The notes: generated from the letters alone by a model not told the origin. 39,762 nucleotides of DNA from Bacteroidetes bacterium UBA1941 (GCA_002336805.1 DDEZ01000005.1:1823-41584); one strand, 5' to 3'. Shown: positions 1-8,394, counted from the stretch's first letter. Translations and numbers: made by a program.

Positions 1-25
1 GAACCAGCTGGGGTGGTGGAAGTAG
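1..25 (+). CDS. possible 3' end of a gene cut by the window edge
   Basis: One plus-strand frame reads N-Q-L-G-W-W-K and stops with TAG at 23-25. The last four codons (W-W-K-stop) are identical in DNA to the end of the convergent gene at 146-895, which also ends W-W-K. Only eight codons are visible, so this is a weak call. It could be the tail of a related gene or chance. Confidence 0.2.
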
Positions 26-145
26 CACAACTTCGAACTCTGAATAGGCCGAAGGCTCAGACTTCGTAGATAGCCAGTAGCTTGGTGTCGCCAAACTCCC
101 AGCTCCGGTTCAAATTCAAAAGATCGATCTATATAGCCATCACAC

Positions 146-895
146 CTACTTCCACCACTGACTCCGTTTCTTATCCCGCAGGTATTCCTCCAGGTGCTCC
201 TTGGTAGAGGGTGGATTATTCCAGTAGTCCTTCCAGCCGTTCAGCATGTATTTGCGGTTTACGTAGAAGCTGCCTATGCCCACATCCAGATCGCCACAGC
301 TGTCCACGCGGCCATCGCCCCAGTTGCATTGCTGGCGGGTCTGGTCCTTGTAGCTCGTCCAGGTACCGTTGAAGTGGTTATTGCCACCATTGTCTCCCTG
401 TGTGGTCACATCATCATAGTGCACATGATAGTTGCGGTCTATATACACATCCGTATGAAACCGGCCCCGCATCACACCCGTACCGGCACTGCGGCGCTTC
501 TCGCGCAGGTAGTATGTACCCCAGATACCTGCAGTGCGGATAGTATCACGACTCCAGAAGTCATACGCAGTATCATACAGCGCTACGCTATCTACGTGCA
601 GTTCTCCCTCAAAGGAGTTAACATTGCTCCAAACCTTGGTACGGCCGGACACGAGATAGGTGTCAGGCTGCTTAGGGCTCGGAGCCACGTGTGTGAAATG
701 TATCCGGAAGCGGGTGTAGCGGGCCCCTACGAAGCCTACCTGCACGAGGTCCGTATCTCCGCTCTGCCATAGCTGACTGAGGTTGATACCGGCAAAACGT
801 GACTGAACCATCTTGTTCAGGCGGACATTGTCCAGCCGCTGCGCGCTGAGAGCGGCACATAGGAGCAGTAGGCAAAAGACGAGGGCGTTTCTCAT
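146..895 (-). CDS. secreted protein of unknown function
   Basis: A 249-residue protein if translation starts at the ATG at 893-895. The frame stays open to 937, but the inner methionine begins a textbook signal peptide (MRNALVFCLLLL... then ALSA before Q), so I chose it. After the signal the protein is soluble, rich in Trp, Tyr, Asp and Asn, with no membrane segment. A Cys pair near residues 190-200 (QQCNWGDGRVDSCGD) might form a disulfide. I recognise no domain. The C-terminus is basic (DKKRSQWWK) and is not a T9SS sorting domain. It is probably periplasmic or exported. It faces the fragment at 1-25 across about 120 bases with no clear terminator. Confidence 0.6.
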   Translation of the reverse strand: MRNALVFCLLLLCAALSAQRLDNVRLNKMVQSRFAGINLSQLWQSGDTDLVQVGFVGARYTRFRIHFTHVAPSPKQPDTYLVSGRTKVWSNVNSFEGELHVDSVALYDTAYDFWSRDTIRTAGIWGTYYLREKRRSAGTGVMRGRFHTDVYIDRNYHVHYDDVTTQGDNGGNNHFNGTWTSYKDQTRQQCNWGDGRVDSCGDLDVGIGSFYVNRKYMLNGWKDYWNNPPSTKEHLEEYLRDKKRSQWWK

Positions 896-1080
896 ACAAA
901 ATGAATACAATCGAAGATATAAAACAAACAATATCAATTGCTAATACTTCTTGCTGATGTTAAATATAGTTCTTGGCCCACAGGCAGAATATCGAACAGA
1001 CCTCCCCGTCTTCGGTTCAAAAACAACCTTTTCTGTCGGCACTTTTCCTATTTTAGTACCTCACCAAAAAACGAGATCAT

Positions 1081-1569
1081 ATGAAATCAAACGCGCTCCT
1101 CACCTCGCTGTTCGTACTCCTTAGCACCCTGTCAGCCCTGGCCGGTGGTGACAAAGTCTTCAAAAACGCCGATAAATGGATACCGGCAGATTTTGATACC
1201 CGCAAGGGAGTACTGCTGGTAGAGAAGTGGCACGTAGGCCGCCAGCAAAAGATCATAGACAAAGTATACGGCCAGATGGATGGCAAAATGAAAGAGAGCT
1301 ATCCGTACAAGTATGAGATGGTAGACTTTGCCGATCTGAAGGACGCTAAGTATAGTGACAAGGACCAATACAGGTACGTGATACGCTTTGCCAATAGCAT
1401 GACTGATATGAGCAGCGGCGGCGGCGTCACATCTGCAGACAATGATTTCTATATCTACGACAGGAAGCAGGACAAAAAGTATCCGCTGACCATGCGCGGC
1501 ACTGCCTATCCAAAGGATTGCTTTGACGGCATGATCAATACCATCGTAGCCAGGCTGAAAAGTCTCTGA
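1081..1569 (+). CDS. secreted protein of unknown function
   Basis: A 162-residue protein with an N-terminal signal peptide (about residues 1-21, ending SALA before GGDK). The mature part is basic and mixed alpha/beta, with many Lys and Asp and a Gly-rich SSGGGV stretch near residue 115. I recognise no family. It stands alone: the upstream gene is divergent and the downstream gene convergent. A strong hairpin terminator follows 10 bases after the stop. A TATTTTAG at about 34 bases before the start resembles a -7 box, but I see no matching TTTG upstream of it. Confidence 0.6.
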   Translation: MKSNALLTSLFVLLSTLSALAGGDKVFKNADKWIPADFDTRKGVLLVEKWHVGRQQKIIDKVYGQMDGKMKESYPYKYEMVDFADLKDAKYSDKDQYRYVIRFANSMTDMSSGGGVTSADNDFYIYDRKQDKKYPLTMRGTAYPKDCFDGMINTIVARLKSL

Positions 1570-1579
1570 CGCTCGCCCG

Positions 1580-1625
1580 AAAAGAATGCGGTCCCTGCAG
1601 ATGTGCCAGGGGGCCGCATTCTTTT
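1580..1625 (+). terminator. intrinsic terminator
   Basis: A hairpin starts 10 bases after the stop of the 1081-1569 gene. The arm AAAAGAATGCGG pairs with CCGCATTCTTTT, with further pairing toward the loop around CCC/GGG. The right arm ends in a T run. The A-rich left arm lets it also serve the convergent gene ending at 1694. Confidence 0.75.
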
Positions 1626-1693
1626 GTATGGGAGTATCACTCTGCTTTAGACCGCTGCGCCGCCATTGCTACAGGCTTGGGCATCCCCATTCC

Positions 1694-3055
1694 TCACACA
1701 AAGGCACTATACCCCGTGATAGCCCTTCCCACGATCAGCGTATTGATCTCTTTGGTACCTTCATAGGAGTAGATAGCCTCCGCATCTGCTACGAAGCGGG
1801 CCACATCATGCTCCAGCAGGATACCATTGCCACCCATCACCTCGCGCGCCTTGCTCACGATATCACGCGTGCGCAGGCTGCAGAAAACCTTGGCCAGTGA
1901 CGCATGCTCGTCAGTGATCGAGCCCTCCTGCTGTAGCTGCGAGAGGCGGTATACCATCGTCTGCATGGCAGTCAGGTTGCTCAGCATCTCCACCAGGTGG
2001 TTTTGTATCAGCTGAAAGGACGCTATCGGCCTGCCGAATTGGTGCCGCTCCCTCGTATAACGTAACGCGCTCTCATACGCGCCCCGGGCACAGCCCACAG
2101 CCTGCCAGGCCACGCCGGCACGCGTCATGCGCAGCACTGCGGCAGTATCCTTGTAGCTATTGGCCAGTGGCAGGCGGTCGGACTCTGCTACCACACAGTC
2201 GGTGAGCGTGATGATACCATTCTGCACGATGCGCAGCGCCATCTTGTCTTCTATCTTCTTCACTTGAAATCCCGGATTCCCTTTGCGCACCAGAAAGCCC
2301 TTCACCTGGTCATCTGCAGTATCCCGCGCCCAGATCACTATCACATCAGCAAAGGTCGCATTGCCTATCCATTTCTTTTGTCCCTGCAGTGTCCATTGAT
2401 CCCCACTCCGCGTAGCGGTCATAGTGAGACCCGCTGCTACACCGGATCCTACCTCCGGCTCCGTGAGGCCAAAGGCTCCGATCTTCTCCATCCGCTGCAT
2501 GGCCGGTAGCCATTCCTGCTTCTGCGCCTCAGACCCCAGCAGATAGATAGAGCCCATAGACAGCCCACTCTGCACACCAAAGAAGGTACAGACAGACGTA
2601 TCTACCCGCGCTATCTCCATAGCGATGATGCCCTCCATAGTGGTAGACAGTGCAGGGCACCCGTAGCCCTGATACGTGCCACCGCAGATATTCAGCGCAG
2701 CCAGCTTTGGTATGATCTCAAAGGGAAACTCAGCCTTTAGCCAATGCTCATTGATGAGTGGCTTGATCTCAGTCTCCATCACGGCGCGTACACGCAGTTG
2801 TAGCTCGCGCTCCTCAGCTGTGAGCGCCAGGCCCAGGTGATAAAAATCCCCCTCTATAGGTGGTAGTACTTTCTTTTTATGCCGGGCACCGCCGAGGGTT
2901 TTCATGAGATGGGCGAGCTGCTTATCGTCCAGGTGGCCCAGGGAGTCCATCACTGCACTGAGGTCTACTTTGTTCGCTATACGCTCTAGCTGGGCGATGT
3001 CTACGTGTCGCAGCAGGGCGTAGGCCTGTCTGATCTTGCTGAATAAGGAAGCCAT
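1694..3055 (-). CDS. acyl-CoA dehydrogenase, glutaryl-CoA dehydrogenase / ACX4-like clade
   Basis: A 453-residue flavoprotein of the acyl-CoA dehydrogenase family that would oxidise an acyl-CoA to the 2-enoyl-CoA using FAD. Visible signatures are FGLTEPEVGSG (FAD/substrate loop, about residues 195-205), KKWIGNA, ALRIVQNG, RHQFGRPI, and near the end MGGNGI followed by SYEGTKEINTLIVGRAITG. The Glu in YEGT is the usual catalytic base of this clade. The ending and the ALRIVQNG segment are closer to glutaryl-CoA dehydrogenase and plant short-chain oxidase ACX4 than to the long FadE-type enzymes at 27648 and 29911. The first 65 residues are an extra, mostly helical charged segment with no counterpart in the usual enzymes of about 400 residues. 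Substrate cannot be decided from sequence. It is monocistronic and far from the fad locus. Confidence 0.85.
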   Translation of the reverse strand: MASLFSKIRQAYALLRHVDIAQLERIANKVDLSAVMDSLGHLDDKQLAHLMKTLGGARHKKKVLPPIEGDFYHLGLALTAEERELQLRVRAVMETEIKPLINEHWLKAEFPFEIIPKLAALNICGGTYQGYGCPALSTTMEGIIAMEIARVDTSVCTFFGVQSGLSMGSIYLLGSEAQKQEWLPAMQRMEKIGAFGLTEPEVGSGVAAGLTMTATRSGDQWTLQGQKKWIGNATFADVIVIWARDTADDQVKGFLVRKGNPGFQVKKIEDKMALRIVQNGIITLTDCVVAESDRLPLANSYKDTAAVLRMTRAGVAWQAVGCARGAYESALRYTRERHQFGRPIASFQLIQNHLVEMLSNLTAMQTMVYRLSQLQQEGSITDEHASLAKVFCSLRTRDIVSKAREVMGGNGILLEHDVARFVADAEAIYSYEGTKEINTLIVGRAITGYSAFV

Positions 3056-3143
3056 ATAGTGAGATGTTTGGATGATGAATCATCTCTACAGTATCAAAGA
3101 TGGTGCCGTGACAAGATCATGGTAGATCCGATTGTGGCAGGCA

Positions 3144-3179
3144 TATCGAAATAGCTTTGGCCTCAAGGGCTTTTCGATA
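3144..3179 (-). terminator. hairpin, possible terminator
   Basis: TATCGAAA at 3144-3151 pairs perfectly with TTTCGATA at 3172-3179, and AGC/GCT extends the stem after one bulged base. It lies 22 bases past the stop of the minus-strand gene 3201-3557. No long T run follows, so termination strength is uncertain. Confidence 0.4.
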
Positions 3180-3200
3180 GAAGCTGATTTATGGGTGCGG

Positions 3201-3557
3201 TCACCCCAGATCCTCCAGACTTACGATATAGTCGTTTCGGATCATGATGGCACTGCACAGGTGTGAGAGAAAGAGAAAGGCCAGCGCGAGGACCAGCAGC
3301 AATACACCACATATCAGCTCAATCGCGATCAATATCTCAGCCTTGATTTCCTGATTGCCCGGGTCTACTGAGTGCAAAAAATTAATGCCCAGAAATGACG
3401 CAATGATCAGTCCCGTAGCCAGCACCATACAGACCCAGCCGGCTATGGTGCTCACCAGCCGGATACTCCCGTGAAAGAATGTGCTGCGTATGATACTAGG
3501 CCTGTCTTTCAATATTAGCAGGATCTTTTCTTTGCGGGTGCTGGCTATGGTTGTCAT
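3201..3557 (-). CDS. small two-helix membrane protein, unknown function
   Basis: A 118-residue protein if started at the ATG at 3555-3557. The frame is open 20 codons further up (to 3617), but that extension reads like non-coding sequence. A basic N-terminus of about 35 residues is followed by two hydrophobic segments (near residues 40-60 and 75-98), suggesting a two-pass inner-membrane protein. I recognise no domain. The upstream 3558-3690 stretch contains no other gene. Partners are unknown. Confidence 0.5.
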   Translation of the reverse strand: MTTIASTRKEKILLILKDRPSIIRSTFFHGSIRLVSTIAGWVCMVLATGLIIASFLGINFLHSVDPGNQEIKAEILIAIELICGVLLLVLALAFLFLSHLCSAIMIRNDYIVSLEDLG

Positions 3558-3693
3558 ACAGATGTGATGGATTGAGCAGGCAATATACCATGTGGCAGGC
3601 GGATAGAAAATACCCAAATATGGGTATGATGAGGACCGCTGATCTGTAAAATCCTGCTACCCTGACCGTCTAAACTGAGAGGAGTATATACCA

Positions 3694-3962
3694 ATGTGCA
3701 TAGCCTATAGCAATCAGCTGGAGATCAATGGGCGGATATGCCCCTGATCATACATCAGCAAGATGAGGAGCGCTGGCTTGATCCCACACTCAGCGAGGAG
3801 GGTATCTCATTTATGCTCCGCAGCTATCCGGCAGAGCTGACATTTGGCTATACTGTCAGCAAAAAGCTGTCAGATAATAGCCTCTCAAAAGATATACCCG
3901 AGATACTGCATCCCTTTGACTACCGGCTGTCGTCTGTGCCGGTAGCCGTGCCCGCTCCCTGA
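3694..3962 (+). pseudogene. decayed SRAP (HMCES/YedK-type) gene with large internal deletion and frameshift
   Basis: SRAP proteins crosslink abasic sites in DNA through Cys2, just after the start Met. Here an ATG-TGC start at 3694 reads MCIAYSNQLEINGR and hits TGA at 3745. A second frame starting at 3738 reads MPLIIHQQDEERWLDP, then RSYPAEL, GYTVSKKL and PEILHPF, which closely follows the C-terminal third of SRAP proteins (RMPVIL...WLDP...PYPAE...YPVS). The frames meet at GGCGGATATGCCC. Removing one AT of the ATAT gives GGR-MPLI in frame, matching the family's H-x-R-M-P motif. So an AT duplication plus loss of about 150 central residues, including the catalytic Asn/Glu/His region, left a remnant. 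The family match is by recall of motifs. Confidence 0.65.
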
Positions 3963-3994
3963 CACAAAAGAGAAGCACTACACACAGCATACGA

Positions 3995-4039
3995 AAACAT
4001 AAAAGCCCGATACTGCGATGGTACCGGGCTTTTATGTTT
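3995..4039. terminator. bidirectional intrinsic terminator
   Basis: A 15-base-pair perfect stem: AAACATAAAAGCCCG at 3995-4009 pairs with CGGGCTTTTATGTTT at 4025-4039, with a 15-base loop. A runs on one side and T runs on the other let it work in both directions. It sits between the SRAP remnant and the minus-strand collagen-like gene, whose stop is at 4053. Confidence 0.8.
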
Positions 4040-4052
4040 ATGTAAAGGACTT

Positions 4053-6035
4053 TTACTTCTTCATGTTATTTTCCGGAAGGTCATGGGGGCTGGTGATGTA
4101 GTCTATGCCACGCTCTGCCGGCTGGCCCCACTCTGCTGCATGCAGATAGTAGCCCTTCAGGTCGGCCTCTTTGGTCACCTCCGGTACTACACGGTGTGCA
4201 TTGGCATAGCGGTCATGACGCACGCCGGTCACCTGCCAGCTCACCTCTACATTAGGCTGGCTGGTCTTGATCTTAAACTGATTGCCTGAGATCTTCTCTG
4301 CTACGATAGCCTGGGCGAAAACACCCATCACAGTGAGCTGATAGCGGAAGTCCTGATTCAGCGCCTCAAAGTAATCAGGCAGGGTCACAGTAGCTGTACC
4401 GCTGGCATCTGTAGTAGTGTTGCCGTTGTAGATATTCATCATATCCGGGCTTTCTACAAAGGAGTGATAGAGGTACTTATTGGCCGGATCCAGCGGATGG
4501 TCTATTTTAAATGTACCGGATCCCTTGGCTATAGAGCCTGTGATCTGCACATTGCCAGAGAAGTAGCCCGCATATGGAGATGTACCGCTGGCTGTACCAT
4601 ATACACCATAGTTGCGTGTAGTACCACCACTGGCACTGCCAAATACTCCGTAGTTGGTAGGTCCGAATCCCAAAGCTTCACCTTTCAGGCCATAACCATT
4701 GGTATAGCTGCTTCCTGTTTCCAGCCGGCCATGTACACCGATCGCATCTACACCAGTGCTCGATCCGATATTGCGGCCATATACGCCTCTCCAGCCAGAC
4801 TCTCCGTATATAGCTGTGGCGCTGCCTGTGGTGCTGGCGCCAGATGATACCAGGCCTGCCTGATAGTACGGTGCTACACCGTAGACACCTACGCCTGATA
4901 TCTCCAGCTTCGCCATAGGACTGGGCGTGGCAGTGCCTATACCTGAGCCGGTGCCATTCATCACTATCAGTCCATGCCCTGCCGTACTACCATCAAAGTA
5001 ACCTCCCGTGCCGGTACCGGTAGCAAAGCCACCCACACCGTTTCCTGAGCCATTGGCTGTACCATACACGCCATAGTTGGCCGTGCCTCCTGTGCCTATA
5101 TTTTCGCCTTTCACACCATATCCGGTACCGGTATAGGTACTGCCTTCTTGTTTGCCATATACACCCATGGCCTCTACACCAGTCAGAGTGCCCAGGTTAT
5201 GGCCAAATACACCACGCCAGCCACCTGCAGCATATACACCGCTCGCACTGCCTGTAGTGGTGCCGTCTACTACCAGGCCGGCCTGATAGAATGGAGCGAC
5301 ACCATATGTGCCTACTCCTGATATCTCTACTTTGCCCATGGTGCTAGGCGTGGCTGTACCGATGCCTATCTGGCTGCCATTATCAAATATGCCGGAGTTG
5401 CCGATCGATGTTCCATTCGGCGTGAACTTGCCTACATAGTTTACCGTACCGCTCACTGAGCCAGGCCCTGTGGGACCGGCAGGACCGGCAGCACCCGCTG
5501 CGCCTGTAGGTCCGGTAGGTCCTGTAGCTCCGCCACCTACACCTGTAGGGCCGGTAGCGCCTGTAGGTCCGCTGCTGCCATTAGCACCCGCAGGTCCTGT
5601 AGGGCCTACTGGTCCGGTAGCACCTCCGCTGGCGCTGTTGGCAGCAAAGAGCGCATATGGCACACTATTCAGCTGCGTAGTGCCCATATCGGTATAGCTG
5701 CTGCCGCCCGCTGCATCTATTTCTATCTGGAGAAACTTGGCACCTGTACCCCAGTTGACACCGGCCATGGTGCCAGTGACCGGAGCGCCTGCTCCCATCG
5801 GTGCTGTGAATAGGCCAAACTGGTTGGTCGTGACATGATGGGTCTCCTGATATACCGTGGTACCTCCGGCGGTCAGGTCATGTATCGTAAATCTTACACT
5901 GATATTCTGATTAGGTAGTACGTTGCCATTAGTACTATTGCGCGCTACAGCCTGATAGGGTATCTGCTGCGGTACCTGCGCTATGGACATCGTGCAGACC
6001 ATAGCAAAAAGCAAGAAGCTTGTAATAAATTTCAT
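4053..6035 (-). CDS. collagen-like, tail-fibre-like secreted surface protein
   Basis: A 660-residue protein built from modules. Residues 1-19 are a signal peptide (cut before or near Q20). Residues 21-133 are an N-terminal beta domain common in Bacteroidota (PQQIPYQAVAR..., NQFGLF, SVPYALFA). Residues 137-192 are collagen-like Gly-X-Y repeats rich in GPTGPTGA. Residues 224-493 contain two tandem copies of a module of about 140 residues starting GIGTATPS and holding YGV-x-G and GVYG-type short repeats, as in trimeric fibre shafts. Residues 500-640 form a C-terminal domain (IDHPLDPANKYLYHSFVESP, GNTTTD, TVTLPDYFEALN). There is no T9SS sorting domain. A trimeric extracellular fibre or adhesin is likely by inference; the ligand is unknown. 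Confidence 0.7.
   Translation of the reverse strand: MKFITSFLLFAMVCTMSIAQVPQQIPYQAVARNSTNGNVLPNQNISVRFTIHDLTAGGTTVYQETHHVTTNQFGLFTAPMGAGAPVTGTMAGVNWGTGAKFLQIEIDAAGGSSYTDMGTTQLNSVPYALFAANSASGGATGPVGPTGPAGANGSSGPTGATGPTGVGGGATGPTGPTGAAGAAGPAGPTGPGSVSGTVNYVGKFTPNGTSIGNSGIFDNGSQIGIGTATPSTMGKVEISGVGTYGVAPFYQAGLVVDGTTTGSASGVYAAGGWRGVFGHNLGTLTGVEAMGVYGKQEGSTYTGTGYGVKGENIGTGGTANYGVYGTANGSGNGVGGFATGTGTGGYFDGSTAGHGLIVMNGTGSGIGTATPSPMAKLEISGVGVYGVAPYYQAGLVSSGASTTGSATAIYGESGWRGVYGRNIGSSTGVDAIGVHGRLETGSSYTNGYGLKGEALGFGPTNYGVFGSASGGTTRNYGVYGTASGTSPYAGYFSGNVQITGSIAKGSGTFKIDHPLDPANKYLYHSFVESPDMMNIYNGNTTTDASGTATVTLPDYFEALNQDFRYQLTVMGVFAQAIVAEKISGNQFKIKTSQPNVEVSWQVTGVRHDRYANAHRVVPEVTKEADLKGYYLHAAEWGQPAERGIDYITSPHDLPENNMKK
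4557..5366 (-). repeat. two tandem coding repeats in the collagen-like gene
   Basis: Each copy is about 130-140 codons and opens with GIGTATPS, followed by ISGVG-YGVAP-YQAGLV, GWRGV-G-N and NYGV-G. Copy one covers roughly 4980-5366 and copy two roughly 4557-4943. They differ at many positions, so the duplication is not recent. Confidence 0.6.
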
Positions 6036-6466
6036 GATTGGGTGGTTTAGGTTATGAATAATGTATTGTAAAAATAACTAAATAATATCCAGATTATTTA
6101 TGCGCCACTTCAGTCTTTTTTTACAGAAAAACTCGACACTCCTATCTATTTGATTGATCTATATATAGTTGTGTCACTTATAGTGCACCTCAACAACGCG
6201 TCATGAGATTCGTCACTCTGATGGTCCTGACGGTGATATCTCTTGGGTCGGAAAGGAACTATCACATCATGCCGGCTCAAAAGATAATCTGCAAAAGGAG
6301 CTGCCCTGTGTGTTGGTGCAGGCCATCGGAGGCTGATATCGGATAGACCGGTATTTTGACATGACGGATTTCATGCGGATCAGCTATGATATAGTCATGC
6401 TTTCATCCTGCTCATTAGTCTTTTAGTATTCTAGCCCGATTACTCTATATTGCTAGGATATCTTTT
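6036..6466. other. 431-base divergent intergenic region with a possible gene relic
   Basis: It lies between the collagen-like gene and the divergent gene at 6467. The first 120 bases are AT-rich and probably hold the collagen gene promoter, but I cannot place a clear -7 box. At 6184-6333 one plus frame is open for about 50 codons without a start (…GPDGDISWVGKEL, ELPCVLVQAIGG, then TGA). In another frame an ATG at 6203 gives a 47-codon ORF. Either may be a decayed gene end; I recognise no family. Confidence 0.3.
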
Positions 6467-6886
6467 ATGAAAAACGACAAGCTGCTCATACTATTCATTC
6501 TCCTGATAGCCGGTGCTATATATCTGAATGTGACCCACTATCACCTACCCTCAGGCTGGCCCTTGTCGCGCGCATACGTGGCACCTGCAGCTACAGGCCA
6601 TGCAGCCGCCGGTAGCCTGGACAGCTATCCCGACGTGATGGTCAGGCTGGTCTTTGATAGCATACCACCTGATGCTGTACTGCATGATATCAATGCCTAC
6701 AAGGGGCGCTATGCCGTCCGGTATAAAGCGTGGATCAGCGAGCTCGCGCTGGATAGTGCTTCTGGCCACTATCTGCTGGCCAGTGATTTTCAGTCCACCA
6801 CCTATAGCCAGCAGATGATACAGGAGCTGACTGATAGCATATATGCTCTCACTGGGAGCAGGCTCCGCTATATACAGTATGAATAA
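6467..6886 (+). CDS. membrane-anchored protein of unknown function
   Basis: A 139-residue protein. Residues 6-22 form one hydrophobic segment after a short basic start (MKNDK), which fits an uncleaved signal anchor. The rest is a soluble domain with alternating acidic and aromatic residues (VMVRLVFDSIPPDAVLHD, YAVRYKAWI). I recognise no family. It sits between a divergent gene and a convergent gene and so is probably transcribed alone. Confidence 0.5.
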   Translation: MKNDKLLILFILLIAGAIYLNVTHYHLPSGWPLSRAYVAPAATGHAAAGSLDSYPDVMVRLVFDSIPPDAVLHDINAYKGRYAVRYKAWISELALDSASGHYLLASDFQSTTYSQQMIQELTDSIYALTGSRLRYIQYE

Positions 6887-6965
6887 TGCTGCTGACAGAG
6901 CGGATCAGGTAATAACAACTTTGGACCCGATATTGATACAGGCTATTATCAGATAAAGTAGAGAG

Positions 6966-7343
6966 CTACAGTTTGCCATCGCTCTCAGAGACCCAGACTT
7001 TTGCTTCGTTCTCCTCTGCCGGCAGGAAGTACTTATAGTCTCCTGGCACTACCATATTGGCCATAGAGGTCATATTCTTTACCATGTGGGAATCAGACAC
7101 CACAGCTACCCTGCCAAAGCGTGTCAGGTTTTGCAATCCGAGCAGCGCATCTTTCATCCACGCGCCTATGGTAAAATTAGAGAGGTTAGTATTGATCACC
7201 AGCATCAGATTGATACTGCCGCCGGCAGCTCTGGCCCGCTCCACTGCCGGGAAGATGATCGTGTCATAGGCTTCCTTTGTAATGTCTCCTGTGAGGGTAA
7301 ATCCTACTGTATTGCCGGCCAGGCCTGCTATCTGAGTGATCAT
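6966..7343 (-). CDS. SpoIIAA-like / STAS-SEC14 type protein
   Basis: A 125-residue cytosolic protein resembling the SpoIIAA-like family: a short alpha/beta fold with the opening GFTLTGDITKEAYDTII, the central strand INLMLVINT, a W-MKDALLGL helix, and FGRVAVVSDS. In other bacteria such proteins are linked to membrane association or anti-sigma-like signalling, but no precise role is established. The length is typical of the family. No partner gene (anti-sigma or kinase) is adjacent. The assignment rests on recalled motifs. Confidence 0.6.
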   Translation of the reverse strand: MITQIAGLAGNTVGFTLTGDITKEAYDTIIFPAVERARAAGGSINLMLVINTNLSNFTIGAWMKDALLGLQNLTRFGRVAVVSDSHMVKNMTSMANMVVPGDYKYFLPAEENEAKVWVSESDGKL

Positions 7344-7396
7344 GGTGGTGTATTTTTGCCATCACCAGTCCAAAGCTCATGCCATGACTCAAAAGC

Positions 7397-7427
7397 AGAC
7401 AAGCCAGAGGAAACTCCGGCTTGTCTT
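7397..7427. other. GAAA-tetraloop hairpin in intergenic space
   Basis: GACAAGCC and GGCTTGTC pair across a short second stem (GAG/CTC) closed by a GAAA loop. It lies upstream of the SpoIIAA-like gene and downstream of the terminator at 7553-7580. It may be a weak second terminator or a leader hairpin; no long T run follows on either strand. Confidence 0.3.
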
Positions 7428-7552
7428 ATGAGGAATAGAGGGATACTAATACCATGACATCCACCATCTACTACGCAAAGAAGTAAGTTGTGACGCTGAA
7501 AATGAATGACTCAGGTCATTTATTATTCTAATGGTGCTCAGCTCTCCATATC

Positions 7553-7580
7553 AAAAAAAAGGCTGCCGATCGGCAGCCTT
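7553..7580 (-). terminator. intrinsic terminator of the 7603-8373 gene
   Basis: AAGGCTGCCG at the start of the minus-strand stem pairs with CGGCAGCCTT as an unbroken palindrome, followed on the minus strand by eight T residues. It lies 22 bases after the stop of the minus-strand gene. Confidence 0.8.
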
Positions 7581-7602
7581 CCATACGATTATCTATCAGA
7601 TG

Positions 7603-8373
7603 TCACTCCTTTGCCATCTCCACTGTCTGCGTAGCTACATTCTCCAGGTGTGCATCGCTGAAAGCAGCGCCAAACTGGATATACATCTCAGCAAACTGCA
7701 TGTCACCGTCAGACACCGGTACGTTCTTCCATACCAGTTTGAAATCATCCTTCTGTCCCTTGTCCAGTGTGAGTGGCCTGCCGTGGTGGCCATTGGCGTA
7801 GATCTTGCCGTTAGGCATTTTCAGAGATACTTTGCCGGGATCTACCAGGCCCAGCTTGCTGCCGGAGTAGTAGCAGTCAAATACGATCTCCGTCACATCT
7901 GTCTTGCGCACCTGCTTGGTCAGCGTGCATTTGAATCCGCCCGCGGTGAAATCATTAGACGATGCCGGCAGTTTAAAGTCAGGTACACGTACGGGACCGC
8001 CGTCGGTCTTTACTTTGTAGAGGCTACCTATGCGTACGCTGTATTTGTCTACGGTCATGCCGGGTCCTTCTACATTTACCACGCGGCTCTCCTCTGCACC
8101 GGGGCCTATGGTCAGCGGCTTCTCGGAGGCAGGCTTGTACTCTTTGCCATTGACTACAAAGACGATATCCTGCGCCTTGAGCACCATCGTCTCGCTGCCT
8201 TTATTGGCCACGCGTATCTTAAACTTGGTATAGGCGTCAGTAGCTACTGCATCTACTATGCGGATAGAGGCATCGCCCATTTCTGCAGATTGGTCTTTGT
8301 ATTTTACTTTGTCGCCGCGTCCGTCAGCTATAGATGCGAGCGCGAGCAGTGAGGCGAGGATGTAGTACTTCAT
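7603..8373 (-). CDS. secreted protein of unknown function
   Basis: A 256-residue protein with a short signal peptide (MKYYILASLLALASIADG). The mature part reads as beta-rich, with segments such as YTKFKIRVANKGSETMVLKAQDIVFVVNGKEY that resemble the immunoglobulin-like fold of DUF4352-type proteins, but I cannot assign a family. There are two Cys in the second half (FKCTL, FDCYY). It is monocistronic, with its own promoter (8395-8424) and a strong terminator. Confidence 0.55.
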   Translation of the reverse strand: MKYYILASLLALASIADGRGDKVKYKDQSAEMGDASIRIVDAVATDAYTKFKIRVANKGSETMVLKAQDIVFVVNGKEYKPASEKPLTIGPGAEESRVVNVEGPGMTVDKYSVRIGSLYKVKTDGGPVRVPDFKLPASSNDFTAGGFKCTLTKQVRKTDVTEIVFDCYYSGSKLGLVDPGKVSLKMPNGKIYANGHHGRPLTLDKGQKDDFKLVWKNVPVSDGDMQFAEMYIQFGAAFSDAHLENVATQTVEMAKE

Positions 8374-8394
8374 ATGTTGTTTGGATTTAGATTT

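Noticed and set aside
26..145. Possible tRNA, because of GGTTCAAAT and TTCGAA words
   Set aside because: No five-base T stem or seven-base acceptor stem could be formed around either word on either strand.
3720..3962. Intact 74-residue small gene
   Set aside because: Its sequence matches only the C-terminal part of SRAP proteins, and the Cys2-bearing start lies just upstream in another frame, so a decayed gene explains it better.
5470..5697. Plus-strand open frame rich in Pro, Ala and Gly
   Set aside because: It is the antisense shadow of the collagen-like Gly-X-Y repeats on the minus strand.
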